Source of the DNA: Streptococcus mitis SK564
GTDB taxonomy: Bacteria > Bacillota > Bacilli > Lactobacillales > Streptococcaceae
Assembly: GCF_000148525.1 (NCBI RefSeq)
Contig: NZ_AEDU01000007.1
Coordinates: 62,001 to 126,000, forward strand
Length of the DNA: 64,000 nt
Reading direction: 5' to 3'
The stretch's first letter is position 1, and every line of letters starts with the position of its first letter. Position numbers and translations under genes: made by a program. This document shows, one piece after another, positions 9,952-18,714 of this stretch. Below the pieces are notes generated by a model that saw only the letters and a program-made list of their open reading frames with translations, ran no database searches and was not told the origin of the DNA.

Positions 9952-10956
9952 TTGAAGGAACATTCAATTGACATTCAACTGAGTCATCCAGATGACCTGT
10001 TTCATCTTTTTGGTTCCAATGAGCGCCATCTTCGTTTGATGGAAGAAGAGCTCGATGTGGTGATTCATGCTCGTACGGAGATTGTCCAGGTTTTGGGAGA
10101 AGGGACTGCCTGTGAGGAAGCCCGTCAGGTTATCCAAGCTCTCATGGTCTTGGTAAATCGTGGGATGACTGTCGGTACACCAGATGTGGTGACTGCGATT
10201 AGCATGGTCAAAAACGATGAAATCGACAAGTTTGTCGCCCTTTACGAAGAAGAAATTATCAAGGACAATACAGGGAAGCCTATCCGTGTCAAAACACTGG
10301 GTCAAAAACTTTATGTGGACAGTGTCAAACAGCATGATGTGACCTTTGGAATCGGACCTGCAGGAACAGGGAAGACCTTCCTTGCAGTGACCTTGGCAGT
10401 GACTGCACTTAAACGTGGGCAAGTCAAACGAATTATCTTGACACGTCCAGCGGTGGAAGCAGGAGAGAGTCTAGGTTTTCTTCCGGGTGATCTTAAGGAG
10501 AAAGTGGATCCTTACCTTCGACCTGTTTATGATGCCTTGTATCAGATTCTGGGAAAAGACCAGACGACTCGTCTCATGGAGCGTGAAATTATCGAGATTG
10601 CGCCCCTTGCCTATATGCGTGGACGAACCTTGGATGATGCCTTTGTCATTCTCGATGAGGCCCAAAATACGACCATCATGCAGATGAAGATGTTTTTGAC
10701 GCGTTTAGGCTTTAATTCTAAGATGATTGTCAATGGAGATATTAGTCAGATTGACCTGCCACGCAATGTCAAGTCCGGTTTGATTGATGCTCAAGAAAAA
10801 CTCAAGAACATCCATCAGATTGACTTTGTTCATTTTTCAGCCAAGGATGTGGTTCGCCATCCTGTTGTCGCTCAGATTATCCGAGCTTATGAACCAGCTC
10901 CAGTTAAAAAAGAAGAGAGTGAAGAATTAGAGTCTCAACCTCTATCTGAAGAATAG
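9952..10956 (+). CDS. phoH: PhoH-like ATPase
   Basis: Cytoplasmic P-loop ATPase of the PhoH/PhoL family, often linked to RNA metabolism (its partner YbeY is encoded at 22.5 kb). It has 334 residues. Walker A is GPAGTGKT near residue 138, Walker B is DAFVILDEAQN near residue 230 and NGDISQIDLP follows near 263. The start is a TTG at 9952, placed 9 bases after AGAGAGG. No ATG in frame would keep the conserved N-terminus. The C-terminal tail is Glu-rich. Confidence 0.93.
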   Translation: MKEHSIDIQLSHPDDLFHLFGSNERHLRLMEEELDVVIHARTEIVQVLGEGTACEEARQVIQALMVLVNRGMTVGTPDVVTAISMVKNDEIDKFVALYEEEIIKDNTGKPIRVKTLGQKLYVDSVKQHDVTFGIGPAGTGKTFLAVTLAVTALKRGQVKRIILTRPAVEAGESLGFLPGDLKEKVDPYLRPVYDALYQILGKDQTTRLMEREIIEIAPLAYMRGRTLDDAFVILDEAQNTTIMQMKMFLTRLGFNSKMIVNGDISQIDLPRNVKSGLIDAQEKLKNIHQIDFVHFSAKDVVRHPVVAQIIRAYEPAPVKKEESEELESQPLSEE

Positions 10957-11062
10957 TTATTTTGTACTTAAAATTATCTCAATACTAAGTATAAATTTGC
11001 TTTTTAAATATTTCATTCAATATCCTTATCTTAATTAGAAACTTTTCAAGTGGTGGAATCCT

Positions 11063-11632
11063 ATGGAATCAATTTTTGTAAAATTTGCCCAGTATCCGTA
11101 TATAGAAACCGAGCATTTATTGCTTAGACCTGTAACCTTGGATGATGCGGAAGCTATGTTTGAGTATGCCTCAGACAGAGAAAATACGCGCTACACTTTT
11201 CCAACAAATCAAAGTTTGGAAGAAACCAAGAATAACATTGCTCAGTTCTACTTGGCCAATCCCTTGGGACGCTGGGGAATCGAACTAAAAAGTAATGGTG
11301 AATTTATCGGAACTATTGATTTGCACAAGATTGATCCTGCTCTTAAGAAGGCGGCTATTGGCTACATTATTAATAAAAAGTATTGGAATCAAGGATTAAC
11401 GACAGAAGCCAATCGTGCCGTGATTGAGCTGGCTTTTGAGAAGATTGGAATGAACAAGTTGACCGCCCTTCACGATAAGGATAATCCCGCATCTGGCAAG
11501 GTCATGGAGAAATCAGGCATGCGCTTTTCCCATGAAGAACCATATGCTTGTATGGACCAGCATGAAGAAGACCGAATCGTTACAAGAGTTCATTATGTCT
11601 TGACCAAGGAAGACTATTTTGCAAATAAATAA
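11063..11632 (+). CDS. GNAT-family N-acetyltransferase (RimJ/RimL type)
   Basis: A 189-residue acetyl-CoA-dependent acetyltransferase. The N-terminus has the typical IETEHLLLRPVTLDDAEAMF. The acetyl-CoA loop is degenerate (NQGLTTEANRAVIELAF, residues about 112-128), and NKLTALHDKDNPASGKVMEKSG carries the NxxSxxxxEKxGF-type motif in modified form (SGKVMEKSGM). The substrate cannot be read from sequence. It stands alone, with about 100 bases of AT-rich DNA on its 5' side in which I see no clear element, and a terminator after it. Confidence 0.85.
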   Translation: MESIFVKFAQYPYIETEHLLLRPVTLDDAEAMFEYASDRENTRYTFPTNQSLEETKNNIAQFYLANPLGRWGIELKSNGEFIGTIDLHKIDPALKKAAIGYIINKKYWNQGLTTEANRAVIELAFEKIGMNKLTALHDKDNPASGKVMEKSGMRFSHEEPYACMDQHEEDRIVTRVHYVLTKEDYFANK

Positions 11633-11633
11633 G

Positions 11634-11663
11634 CAGTTGAAAAGAAATTTTCGACTGTTTTTT
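11634..11663 (+). terminator. terminator after the GNAT gene
   Basis: CAGTTGAAAA (11634-11643) / TTTTCGACTG (11648-11657), ten pairs with one G-U, then a T-run. Confidence 0.8.
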
Positions 11664-11671
11664 CTTCCTCT

Positions 11672-11679
11672 TACGAATA
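11672..11679 (+). promoter_or_regulatory. cin-box (ComX-dependent promoter) of comEA-comEC
   Basis: TACGAATA preceded by a T-rich stretch, 20 bases before the comEA start. This is the known -10-like element read by the competence sigma factor ComX (SigX), so the operon should be induced late in competence. The same octamer occurs once more in the window, before coiA. Confidence 0.92.
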
Positions 11680-11698
11680 ATCTAAGAGAGGAGAAAAT

Positions 11699-12349
11699 AT
11701 GGAAGCAATTATCGAAAAAATCAAAGAGTATAAAATCATTGTCATCTGTACTGGTCTGGGCTTGCTTGTAGGAGGATTTTTCCTGCTAAAGCCAGCTCCA
11801 CACACACCTGTCAAAGAAACGAATTTGCAGGTAGAAGTTGCAGCTGTTTCCAAGGATTCATTAACCGAAAAGGAAGTGAAGAAGGAAGAAAAGGAAGAAC
11901 CCCTTGAACAAGATCTAATCACAGTAGATGTGAAAGGTGCTGTCAAATCACCAGGGATTTATGATTTACCAGTTGGAAGTCGGGTCAATGATGCTGTGCA
12001 GAAAGCTGGTGGCTTGACAGAGCAAGCAGACAGCAAGTCGCTCAATCTAGCTCAGAAAGTCAGTGATGAGGCTCTGGTTTACGTTCCCACTAAGGGAGAA
12101 GAAGCAACTAGTCAACAGTTTGGTTCGGGGACGGATTCTTCGACAAGCAAGGAAAAGAAGGTCAATCTCAACAAGGCCAGTCTGGAAGAACTCAAGCAGG
12201 TCAAAGGCTTGGGAGGAAAACGAGCCCAGGATATTATCGATCATCGTGAGACGAATGGCAAATTTAAGTCGGTTGATGAACTCAAGAAAGTCTCTGGTAT
12301 TGGAGCCAAGACCATAGAAAAGTTAAAAGACTATGTTACAGTGGATTAA
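11699..12349 (+). CDS. comEA: competence DNA receptor ComEA
   Basis: Membrane-anchored dsDNA receptor for transformation. The 216-residue protein has a transmembrane segment at about residues 13-31, an acidic/Lys-rich linker, a SLBB-type domain (ITVDVKGAVKSPGIYDLP onward, residues about 76-135) and two C-terminal helix-hairpin-helix motifs (VNLNKASLEELKQVKGLG and FKSVDELKKVSGIGAKT). It is also called celA in pneumococcus. It overlaps comEC by 17 bases and is driven by the cin-box. Confidence 0.96.
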   Translation: MEAIIEKIKEYKIIVICTGLGLLVGGFFLLKPAPHTPVKETNLQVEVAAVSKDSLTEKEVKKEEKEEPLEQDLITVDVKGAVKSPGIYDLPVGSRVNDAVQKAGGLTEQADSKSLNLAQKVSDEALVYVPTKGEEATSQQFGSGTDSSTSKEKKVNLNKASLEELKQVKGLGGKRAQDIIDHRETNGKFKSVDELKKVSGIGAKTIEKLKDYVTVD

Positions 12350-14573
12350 GAAGTTCCCCATTCCTCTAATTTACCTGAGTTTCCTGTTACTTTGGCTTTA
12401 CTACGCTATTTTCTCAGCATCCTATCTTGCTTTGTTGGGCTTTGTTTTTCTGCTAGTCTGTCTTTTTATCCAATTTCCTTGGAAATCTGCTGGAAAAGTT
12501 CTAGTAATTTGTGGAGTCTTTGGATTTTGGTTTGTTTTTCAAAATTGGCAACAGAGTCAAGCGAGTCAAAATCTGTCGGATTCTGTTGAAATTGTACGGA
12601 TTTTGCCTGACACTATTAAGGTTAATGGTGATAGTTTGTCCTTTCGTGGCAAGTCTGATGGACGCATTTTTCAAGTCTATTATAAACTCCAGTCCGAGGA
12701 GGAGAAAGAACAATTTCAAGCTTTAACAGATCTTCATGACTTGGAACTAGAAGGAAAACTTTCGGAGCCAGAAGGGCAGAGAAATTTTGGTGGCTTTGAC
12801 TATCAAACCTATCTGAAGACTCAAGGAATTTACCAGATTCTCAATATCAAAAAAATCCAGTCACTTCAAAAGGTTGGCAGTTTGGATATAGGTGAAAATC
12901 TGTCCAGTGTACGCCGAAAGGCTGTAGTTTGGATTAAGATGCACTTTCCAGACCCTATGCGCAATTACATGACAGGACTCTTGCTAGGACATCTGGATAC
13001 AGACTTTGAGGAGATGAATGAGCTTTATTCCAGTTTAGGAATTATCCACCTTTTTGCTTTGTCTGGTATGCAGGTAGGATTTTTCATGGATGGCTTTAAG
13101 AAACTTCTCTTGCGATTGGGCTTGACCCAAGAAAGGTTGAAATGGCTGACTTATCCCTTTTCCCTTATCTATGCAGGGCTGACAGGATTTTCAGCATCAG
13201 TCATTCGCAGTCTCTTGCAGAAGCTACTAGCTCAACATGGGGTTAAGGGCTTGGATAATTTTGCCTTGACGGTGTTTGTACTCTTTATTATCATGCCCAA
13301 CTTTTTCCTGACTGCAGGAGGAGTTTTGTCCTGCGCTTATGCTTTTATCCTGACCATGACCAGCAAAGAAGAGGAGGGGCTTAAGGCTATTGTCAGAGAA
13401 AGTCTGGTTATTTCTTTGGGAATATTACCCATTCTATCCTTTTATTTTGCGGAATTTCAGCCTTGGTCCATCCTTTTGACCTTTGTCTTTTCCTTTCTAT
13501 TTGATTTTGTCTTCTTACCGCTCTTGTCTATCTTATTTGCCCTTTCCTTTCTCTATCCAGTCATTCAGCTTAATTTTATTTTTGAATGGTTGGAGGGGAT
13601 GATTCGCTTGGTATCACAGGTGGCAAGTAGGCCTCTAGTCTTTGGACAACCCAATGCATGGCTTTTAATTTTATTGTTAATTTCCTTGGCTTTGGTCTAT
13701 GATTTGAGGAAAAACATTAAAAGGTTAACGGTATTGAGCTTATTGATTACCGGTCTCTTTTTCCTGACCAAGCATCCACTGGAAAATGAAATTACCATGC
13801 TGGATGTGGGGCAAGGCGAAAGTATTTTCCTACGTGATGTAACTGGGAAAACCATTCTCATAGATGTAGGTGGTAAGGCAGAATCTGATAAGAAAATCGA
13901 AAAATGGCAAGAAAAGGCGACGACCAGCAATGCTCAGCGAAGCTTGATACCCTATCTTAAAAGTCGCGGAGTAGCCAAGATTGACCAGCTGATTTTGACA
14001 AATATGGACAAGGAACATGTTGGAGATTTGTTGGAGGTGACCAAGGCTTTCCATGTAGGAGAAATTTTAGTGTCCAAAGGCAGTTTGAAACAGAAGGAAT
14101 TTGTGGCAGAACTACAAGCGACCCAAACTAAGGTGCGCAGTGTGACAATGGGAGAGAACTTGCCAATTTTTGGAAGTCAGTTAGAAGTCCTATCTCCAAG
14201 GAAAATAGGAAATGGAGGTTATGAAGATTCCCTGGTTCTGTATGGAAAACTTTTGGATAAGCACTTTCTCTTCACAGGAAATTTGGAGGAGAAAGGAGAG
14301 AAGGAATTGCTGAAGCACTATCCAGACTTGGAAGTGGATGTTTTGAAAGCTGGTCAACATGGCAATAAAAAATCATCAAGTTCAGCCTTGCTAGAAAAAC
14401 TCACACCAGAGTTTACTCTCATTTCAGTTGGAAAGAACAATCGAACGAAACTCCCCCATCAAGAAACCTTGACTCGACTGGAAGGTATCAATAGTAAAGT
14501 TTACCGAACTGACCAGCAGGGAGCTATACGCTTTAAAGGGTGGAATAGTTGGAAAATCGAAAGCGTTCGATAG
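12333..14573 (+). CDS. comEC: competence DNA channel ComEC
   Basis: Polytopic membrane protein that brings single-stranded DNA into the cell. The 746 residues split into an N-terminal part with early TM helices and an OB-like segment, a central Competence domain with many TM helices (about residues 215-490, opening near RNYMTGLLLGHL) and a C-terminal metallo-beta-lactamase-like domain starting at LDVGQGESIFLRD near residue 490. It is also called celB in pneumococcus. The start overlaps comEA by 17 bases, and no frameshift is visible. Confidence 0.96.
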   Translation: MLQWIKKFPIPLIYLSFLLLWLYYAIFSASYLALLGFVFLLVCLFIQFPWKSAGKVLVICGVFGFWFVFQNWQQSQASQNLSDSVEIVRILPDTIKVNGDSLSFRGKSDGRIFQVYYKLQSEEEKEQFQALTDLHDLELEGKLSEPEGQRNFGGFDYQTYLKTQGIYQILNIKKIQSLQKVGSLDIGENLSSVRRKAVVWIKMHFPDPMRNYMTGLLLGHLDTDFEEMNELYSSLGIIHLFALSGMQVGFFMDGFKKLLLRLGLTQERLKWLTYPFSLIYAGLTGFSASVIRSLLQKLLAQHGVKGLDNFALTVFVLFIIMPNFFLTAGGVLSCAYAFILTMTSKEEEGLKAIVRESLVISLGILPILSFYFAEFQPWSILLTFVFSFLFDFVFLPLLSILFALSFLYPVIQLNFIFEWLEGMIRLVSQVASRPLVFGQPNAWLLILLLISLALVYDLRKNIKRLTVLSLLITGLFFLTKHPLENEITMLDVGQGESIFLRDVTGKTILIDVGGKAESDKKIEKWQEKATTSNAQRSLIPYLKSRGVAKIDQLILTNMDKEHVGDLLEVTKAFHVGEILVSKGSLKQKEFVAELQATQTKVRSVTMGENLPIFGSQLEVLSPRKIGNGGYEDSLVLYGKLLDKHFLFTGNLEEKGEKELLKHYPDLEVDVLKAGQHGNKKSSSSALLEKLTPEFTLISVGKNNRTKLPHQETLTRLEGINSKVYRTDQQGAIRFKGWNSWKIESVR

Positions 14574-14616
14574 GAAGGATAAATACTATATATTAGTAAA
14601 ATAAACTAAAAATCTG

Positions 14617-14645
14617 TTGCATAATAATAATAAAAGCGATATAAT
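14617..14645 (+). promoter_or_regulatory. candidate promoter after comEC
   Basis: TTGCAT (14617-14622), 17-base spacer, TATAAT (14640-14645). It would drive the decayed Tyr-rich gene and the ABC pair. Confidence 0.45.
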
Positions 14646-14940
14646 GAAAGCGTCTTCAATATTAATGATATAAAACCATTAAAAATTAGTAAAAACCATT
14701 TAATTAGTTAGTTTATGATCTATTGGTCTTTTTTAGTCCAGTGTATCTGCTTTGACAGTCACTAAAAGTTATAGGTATTATTGGAATACCTACAATAAGT
14801 CTAGTATGAATTGCCAGAGATATAACTATATTAATCCCCTGTTATGGTATCGTTATGACAGCTATTTTGAGTATAAAGTTGGCGGAGGCTGGAAGTACAA
14901 TCGTTATGAGGTACTAAACTACTTCAGTGGAGGCTATTAA
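14644..14940 (+). pseudogene. decayed gene for a small Tyr-rich secreted peptide
   Basis: The open stretch from a TTG at 14752 gives 62 residues with 14 Tyr and 3 Trp, ending GGGWKYNRYEVLNYFSGGY. Directly upstream in the same frame the codons read IGLF, stop, SSVSA, which looks like the end of a signal peptide (cleavage after VSA) broken by the TAG at 14734. An ATG at 14644 (MKASSILMI, then stop) could be the remains of its N-terminus. No ribosome site precedes the TTG. I do not recognise the family. The ABC genes that follow suggest, but do not prove, an exported or immunity-related peptide. The boundaries are estimates. Confidence 0.45.
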
Positions 14941-14972
14941 TCCCTAAAGAGTGATAAAAAGGAGGGCTAGGT

Positions 14973-15560
14973 ATGTTGCAACTTACTCATGTGACCTTAA
15001 AAACGCGACAAGTCATCTTACAAGATGTTGATTTTACATTTGAAAAGGGTAGGATTTATGGTATTCTTGCTATCAATGGCTCTGGAAAGACGACACTGTT
15101 CCGCGCCATTAGCAATTTAATTCCTATAACTAGTGGAAATATTGTAGCCCCTCCTTCTTTGTTTTATTATGAGAGTATTGAATGGCTGGATGAAAATTTA
15201 AGTGGGATGGACTATCTTCGCCTCATAAAAAACATCTGGAAGTCAGACCTAAACTTGAGGGATGAAATTGATTACTGGGAAATGTCTGACTATATCAGTC
15301 TTCCCATTCGCAAGTATTCCTTAGGCATGAAGCAACGCTTGGTGATTGCCATGTATTTCCTCAGTCAGGCGAAATGCTGGCTTATGGATGAGATTACAAA
15401 TGGCTTAGATGAGTATTATCGACAGAAGTTTTTTGATAGGCTGGCACAAATCGATAGACAAGAACAGCTGGTTCTTTTAAGTTCCCACTATAAGGAAGAG
15501 TTGCTTGATGTCTGCGATAGAGTAGTAACCATTCATCAGGGGCAAATAGAAGAGGTTTAG
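14973..15560 (+). CDS. ABC transporter ATP-binding protein
   Basis: A 195-residue ATPase, short for the class. Walker A is AINGSGKTT near residue 33. The signature region reads KYSLGMKQR (the usual LSGGQ is replaced by SLGMKQ, common in small exporters), Walker B is CWLMDEITNGLDE near residue 135, and the switch histidine is in LLSSHYKEE. The start follows AAGGAGGGCTAGGT. It is paired with the integral membrane gene 3 bases downstream. The substrate is unknown. Confidence 0.9.
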   Translation: MLQLTHVTLKTRQVILQDVDFTFEKGRIYGILAINGSGKTTLFRAISNLIPITSGNIVAPPSLFYYESIEWLDENLSGMDYLRLIKNIWKSDLNLRDEIDYWEMSDYISLPIRKYSLGMKQRLVIAMYFLSQAKCWLMDEITNGLDEYYRQKFFDRLAQIDRQEQLVLLSSHYKEELLDVCDRVVTIHQGQIEEV

Positions 15561-15563
15561 TTT

Positions 15564-16748
15564 ATGAAAGATGTTAGTCTATTTTTATTGAAAAAAGTTT
15601 TCAAAAGTCGCTTAAACTGGATTATCTTAGCTTTATTTGTATCTGGACTCGGTGTTACCTTTTATTTAAATAGTCGGACTGCAAACTCACACAGCTTGGA
15701 GAGCGAGTTGGAAACCAGTCTTGTAAAAGATGAGAGAATCATCAATGAATATGAAGAGAAACTCTCCCAAATATCTGATACCAGCTCGGAGGAATATCAG
15801 ATTGCTAAAAATAATTTAGACGGGCAAAAAAATCTTTCGACTCAAAAGACAGAAATTCTGACTTTATTAAAAGAAGGGCGATGGAAAGAAGCCTACTATT
15901 TGCAGTGGCAAGATGAAGAGAAGAATTATGAAATGATATCAAATAACCCGACTATTAGCTCTGACTTTAAAATGGCGGTTGACCGCCAACGAAAGATTTA
16001 CCAAGCCCTGTATCCCTTGAACATAAAAGCACATACTTTGGAGTTTCCGACCCACGGGATTGATCAGATTATCTGGATTTTAGAGGCTATCATCCCAACC
16101 TTGTTTGTGATTGCTATTATTTTTATGCTAACGCAACTATTTGCAGAAAGATATCAAAATCATCTGGACACAGCTCAGTTATATCCTTTTTCAAAAGTGG
16201 CATTTGCCATGTCCTCCCTTGGAGTTGGAGTGGGCTATGTAACTGTGCTGTTTATCGGAATCAGCGGATTTTCTTTTCTAGTGGGAAGTCTGATAAGTGG
16301 TTTTGGACAGTTAGATTATCCCTACCCGATTTATAGCTTAGTGAATCAAGAGGTAACTATTGGAAAGATACAAGATATGTTATTTCCTGGCTTGTTATTA
16401 GCTTTCTTAGCCTTTATCGTCATTGTGGAAGTAGTGTACTTGATTGCTTACTTTTTCAAGCAAAAAATGCCTGTCCTCTTTCTTTCACTCATTGGAATTG
16501 TTGGCTTATTGTTTAGCATCCAAACAATTCAGCCTCTTCAAAGGATTGCACATCTGATTCCCTTTACTTACTTGCGTTCAGTAGATATTTTGTCTGGAAG
16601 ATTACCTAAGCAGATTGATAATGTCAATCTGAATTGGGGTATGGGGCTAGTCTTACTTCCTTGCCTGATTATCCTTTTGTTAGTGGGGATTCTATTTATC
16701 GAAAGATGGGGAAGTTCACGTAAAAAGGAAGTTTTTAATAGATTCTAG
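15564..16748 (+). CDS. ABC transporter permease, unknown substrate
   Basis: A 394-residue membrane protein partnered with the ATPase before it. One TM helix lies at about residues 17-32, followed by a 130-residue charged extracytoplasmic domain (about 35-165) and then five or so TM helices (first near 170-190, last near 360-378). This layout resembles ABC-2-type export permeases. No substrate can be assigned. Confidence 0.85.
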   Translation: MKDVSLFLLKKVFKSRLNWIILALFVSGLGVTFYLNSRTANSHSLESELETSLVKDERIINEYEEKLSQISDTSSEEYQIAKNNLDGQKNLSTQKTEILTLLKEGRWKEAYYLQWQDEEKNYEMISNNPTISSDFKMAVDRQRKIYQALYPLNIKAHTLEFPTHGIDQIIWILEAIIPTLFVIAIIFMLTQLFAERYQNHLDTAQLYPFSKVAFAMSSLGVGVGYVTVLFIGISGFSFLVGSLISGFGQLDYPYPIYSLVNQEVTIGKIQDMLFPGLLLAFLAFIVIVEVVYLIAYFFKQKMPVLFLSLIGIVGLLFSIQTIQPLQRIAHLIPFTYLRSVDILSGRLPKQIDNVNLNWGMGLVLLPCLIILLLVGILFIERWGSSRKKEVFNRF

Positions 16749-16782
16749 CTTTCCTATACAGAAAATGAGAAAAAACTAACAT

Positions 16783-16815
16783 AGAGAGGGAATCACCTTG
16801 GTTCTCTCTTTTTGA
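16783..16815 (+). terminator. terminator after the ABC pair
   Basis: AGAGAG with a matching CTCTCT and a T-run (16810-16814). It separates the ABC genes from the infC promoter. Confidence 0.7.
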
Positions 16816-16871
16816 TGCGGAAACCAAGACAAAATACAAACACAAACTTTTCAAAAAAATAACTTTTTATC

Positions 16872-16900
16872 TTGACAAGGGCTAGAAAACTTGGTATCAT
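16872..16900 (+). promoter_or_regulatory. promoter of infC-rpmI-rplT
   Basis: TTGACA (16872-16877), 17-base spacer, TATCAT (16895-16900) with a TG extension at 16892-16893. This is one of the strongest promoters in the window and implies a leader of about 155 bases before infC. Confidence 0.8.
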
Positions 16901-16906
16901 ATAAAA

Positions 16907-17064
16907 GTTGAGAAAAGCAGAAGTGAGAGCTTCTCGCCTTGTGACATTAAGTTGCCTGGCCCTACGGATGAAAAGTTTCTAAGAAACGCTATCATAACGT
17001 GCGGGCTTGTATTATTACAAGTCCGCTATTGTTTTTCTCTAATAAAACAAAAGAGGTGAAAACC
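16907..17064 (+). promoter_or_regulatory. infC-rpmI-rplT leader with attenuator
   Basis: Long structured 5' leader. It ends in a hairpin GCGGGCTTGT / ACAAGTCCGC (17001-17010 and 17017-17026) followed by a T-rich tract, a ready-made intrinsic terminator just before the IF3 start. In Firmicutes this operon is known to be controlled by binding of L20 to the leader. The position and the terminator fit that, although I cannot confirm an L20 site by eye. It accounts for most of the 316-base gap. Confidence 0.75.
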
Positions 17065-17586
17065 ATAGCAAAGCAAGACTTATTCATCAATGATGAGATT
17101 CGTGTACGTGAAGTTCGCTTGATTGGTCTTGAAGGAGAACAGCTAGGCATCAAGCCACTCAGTGAAGCGCAAGCTTTGGCTGATAACGCTAATGTTGACC
17201 TAGTATTGATTCAACCCCAAGCCAAACCGCCTGTTGCAAAAATTATGGACTACGGTAAGTTCAAATTTGAGTACCAGAAGAAGCAAAAAGAACAACGTAA
17301 AAAACAAAGTGTTGTTACTGTGAAAGAAGTTCGTCTAAGTCCAACGATTGACAAGGGTGACTTTGATACAAAACTTCGCAATGCACGCAAATTCCTTGAA
17401 AAAGGAAATAAAGTTAAGGTATCTATTCGCTTTAAGGGTCGTATGATTACCCATAAAGAGATTGGTGCAAAAGTTTTAGCCGAGTTTGCTGAAGCAACTC
17501 AAGATATTGCCATCATCGAACAACGTGCTAAAATGGATGGACGTCAAATGTTCATGCAATTGGCGCCAGCGACTGACAAAAAATAA
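17065..17586 (+). CDS. infC: translation initiation factor IF-3
   Basis: Binds the 30S subunit and checks start-codon choice. The protein has 173 residues if it starts at the AUA codon at 17065. The ribosome site GAGGTGA (17053-17059) ends 5 bases before it, while the GTG at 17056 lies inside that site and cannot serve as well. The body begins [20 protein letters not shown], contains the conserved [20 protein letters not shown] and ends with the C-terminal domain around [11 protein letters not shown]. Non-AUG starts in infC are known to mediate autoregulation by IF3. Confidence 0.93.
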
Positions 17587-17618
17587 TTGTCAGAAAGTTA
17601 AATAAAGGAGAAAAAATC

Positions 17619-17819
17619 ATGCCAAAACAAAAAACACACCGCGCATCAGCTAAACGTTTCAAACGTACAGGTTCTGGTGGACTTAAACGTTTCCGTGCTT
17701 ACACTTCTCACCGTTTCCACGGAAAAACTAAGAAACAACGTCGTCATCTTCGTAAAGCATCTATGGTGCATTCAGGAGATTACAAACGTATCAAAGCAAT
17801 GCTTACTCGCTTGAAATAA
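17619..17819 (+). CDS. rpmI: 50S ribosomal protein L35
   Basis: A 66-residue very basic protein opening [20 protein letters not shown], the L35 signature. It lies between infC and rplT, preceded by AAAGGAG, with codon use typical of ribosomal genes. Confidence 0.98.
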   Translation: MPKQKTHRASAKRFKRTGSGGLKRFRAYTSHRFHGKTKKQRRHLRKASMVHSGDYKRIKAMLTRLK

Positions 17820-17870
17820 TAGCTTGACTGTAAGTAAACAATTCTAGGAAATATTTGGAGGAAATAAAAC

Positions 17871-18230
17871 ATGGCACGTGTTAAAGGTGGCGTTGTATCA
17901 CGCAAACGTCGTAAACGTATTCTTAAATTAGCAAAAGGTTACTATGGAGCTAAACACATCTTGTTCCGTACTGCAAAAGAACAAGTAATGAACTCTTACT
18001 ACTATGCATACCGTGACCGTCGTCAGAAAAAACGTGACTTCCGCAAATTGTGGATCACTCGTATCAATGCGGCAGCTCGTATGAACGGACTTTCATACTC
18101 ACAATTGATGCATGGTTTGAAATTGGCTGAGATCGAAGTTAACCGTAAAATGCTTGCTGACTTGGCTGTTAACGATGCAGCAGCTTTCACAGCTCTTGCA
18201 GATGCAGCTAAAGCAAAGCTTGGTAAATAA
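17871..18230 (+). CDS. rplT: 50S ribosomal protein L20
   Basis: A 119-residue basic rRNA-binding protein, needed early in 50S assembly and the likely autoregulator of this operon. It opens [20 protein letters not shown] and carries the conserved [20 protein letters not shown] segment. The start follows TTTGGAGGA. A terminator follows. Confidence 0.98.
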   Translation: MARVKGGVVSRKRRKRILKLAKGYYGAKHILFRTAKEQVMNSYYYAYRDRRQKKRDFRKLWITRINAAARMNGLSYSQLMHGLKLAEIEVNRKMLADLAVNDAAAFTALADAAKAKLGK

Positions 18231-18238
18231 TAACAGAT

Positions 18239-18269
18239 AAGACTGGAACAGGATTGTCCCAGTCTTTTT
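18239..18269 (+). terminator. terminator after rplT
   Basis: AAGACTGG (18239-18246) / CCAGTCTT (18259-18266), then a short T-run. Confidence 0.8.
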
Positions 18270-18287
18270 AAAAATAAAGGAGAAAAT

Positions 18288-18668
18288 ATGGCTTCAAAAA
18301 TGCTACACACTTGCTTACGCGTAGAAAATCTTGAAAAATCAATTGCATTTTATCAAGATGCTTTTGGTTTTAAAGAATTGCGTCGCAGAGATTTTCCAGA
18401 TCATGCCTTCACGATTGTCTATCTAGGACTTGAAGGTGACGACTATGAGTTGGAATTGACTTATAACTACGATCACGGTCCTTATGTGGTAGGAGATGGG
18501 TTTGCCCATATCGCCCTCAGTACACCTGATCTTGAAGCGCTTCATCAAGAGCACAGTGCAAAAGGATATGAAGTGACTGAGCCAAATGGTCTACCAGGAA
18601 CTGCACCAAACTATTACTTTGTCAAAGACCCTGATGGCTACAAGGTAGAAATCATTCGTGAAAAATAA
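18288..18668 (+). CDS. gloA: VOC-family protein, glyoxalase I-like
   Basis: A 126-residue single-domain VOC metalloenzyme resembling lactoylglutathione lyase (methylglyoxal detoxification). Two beta-alpha-beta-beta-beta repeats are visible: the first opens MLHTCLRVENLEKSIAFYQD and the second FAHIALSTPDLEALHQEH. The likely metal ligands are His in MLHTC, Glu in YELELTY, His in GFAHIAL and Glu near the end in YKVEIIR. Streptococci can lack glutathione synthesis, so the thiol partner is uncertain. Confidence 0.85.
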   Translation: MASKMLHTCLRVENLEKSIAFYQDAFGFKELRRRDFPDHAFTIVYLGLEGDDYELELTYNYDHGPYVVGDGFAHIALSTPDLEALHQEHSAKGYEVTEPNGLPGTAPNYYFVKDPDGYKVEIIREK

Positions 18669-18675
18669 TCTTGTG

Positions 18676-18714
18676 AAGTCAAGTAGAATCTTCGTTTTCT
18701 ACTTGACTTTTTTT
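18676..18714 (+). terminator. terminator after the glyoxalase gene
   Basis: Perfect 13-bp stem AAGTCAAGTAGAA (18676-18688) / TTCTACTTGACTT (18697-18709) plus a T-run. The next promoter's -35 lies in its 3' arm. Confidence 0.88.

Noticed and set aside
16999-17055. Upstream extension of IF3
   Set aside because: It covers the attenuator hairpin, has no ribosome site and reads unlike any IF3.
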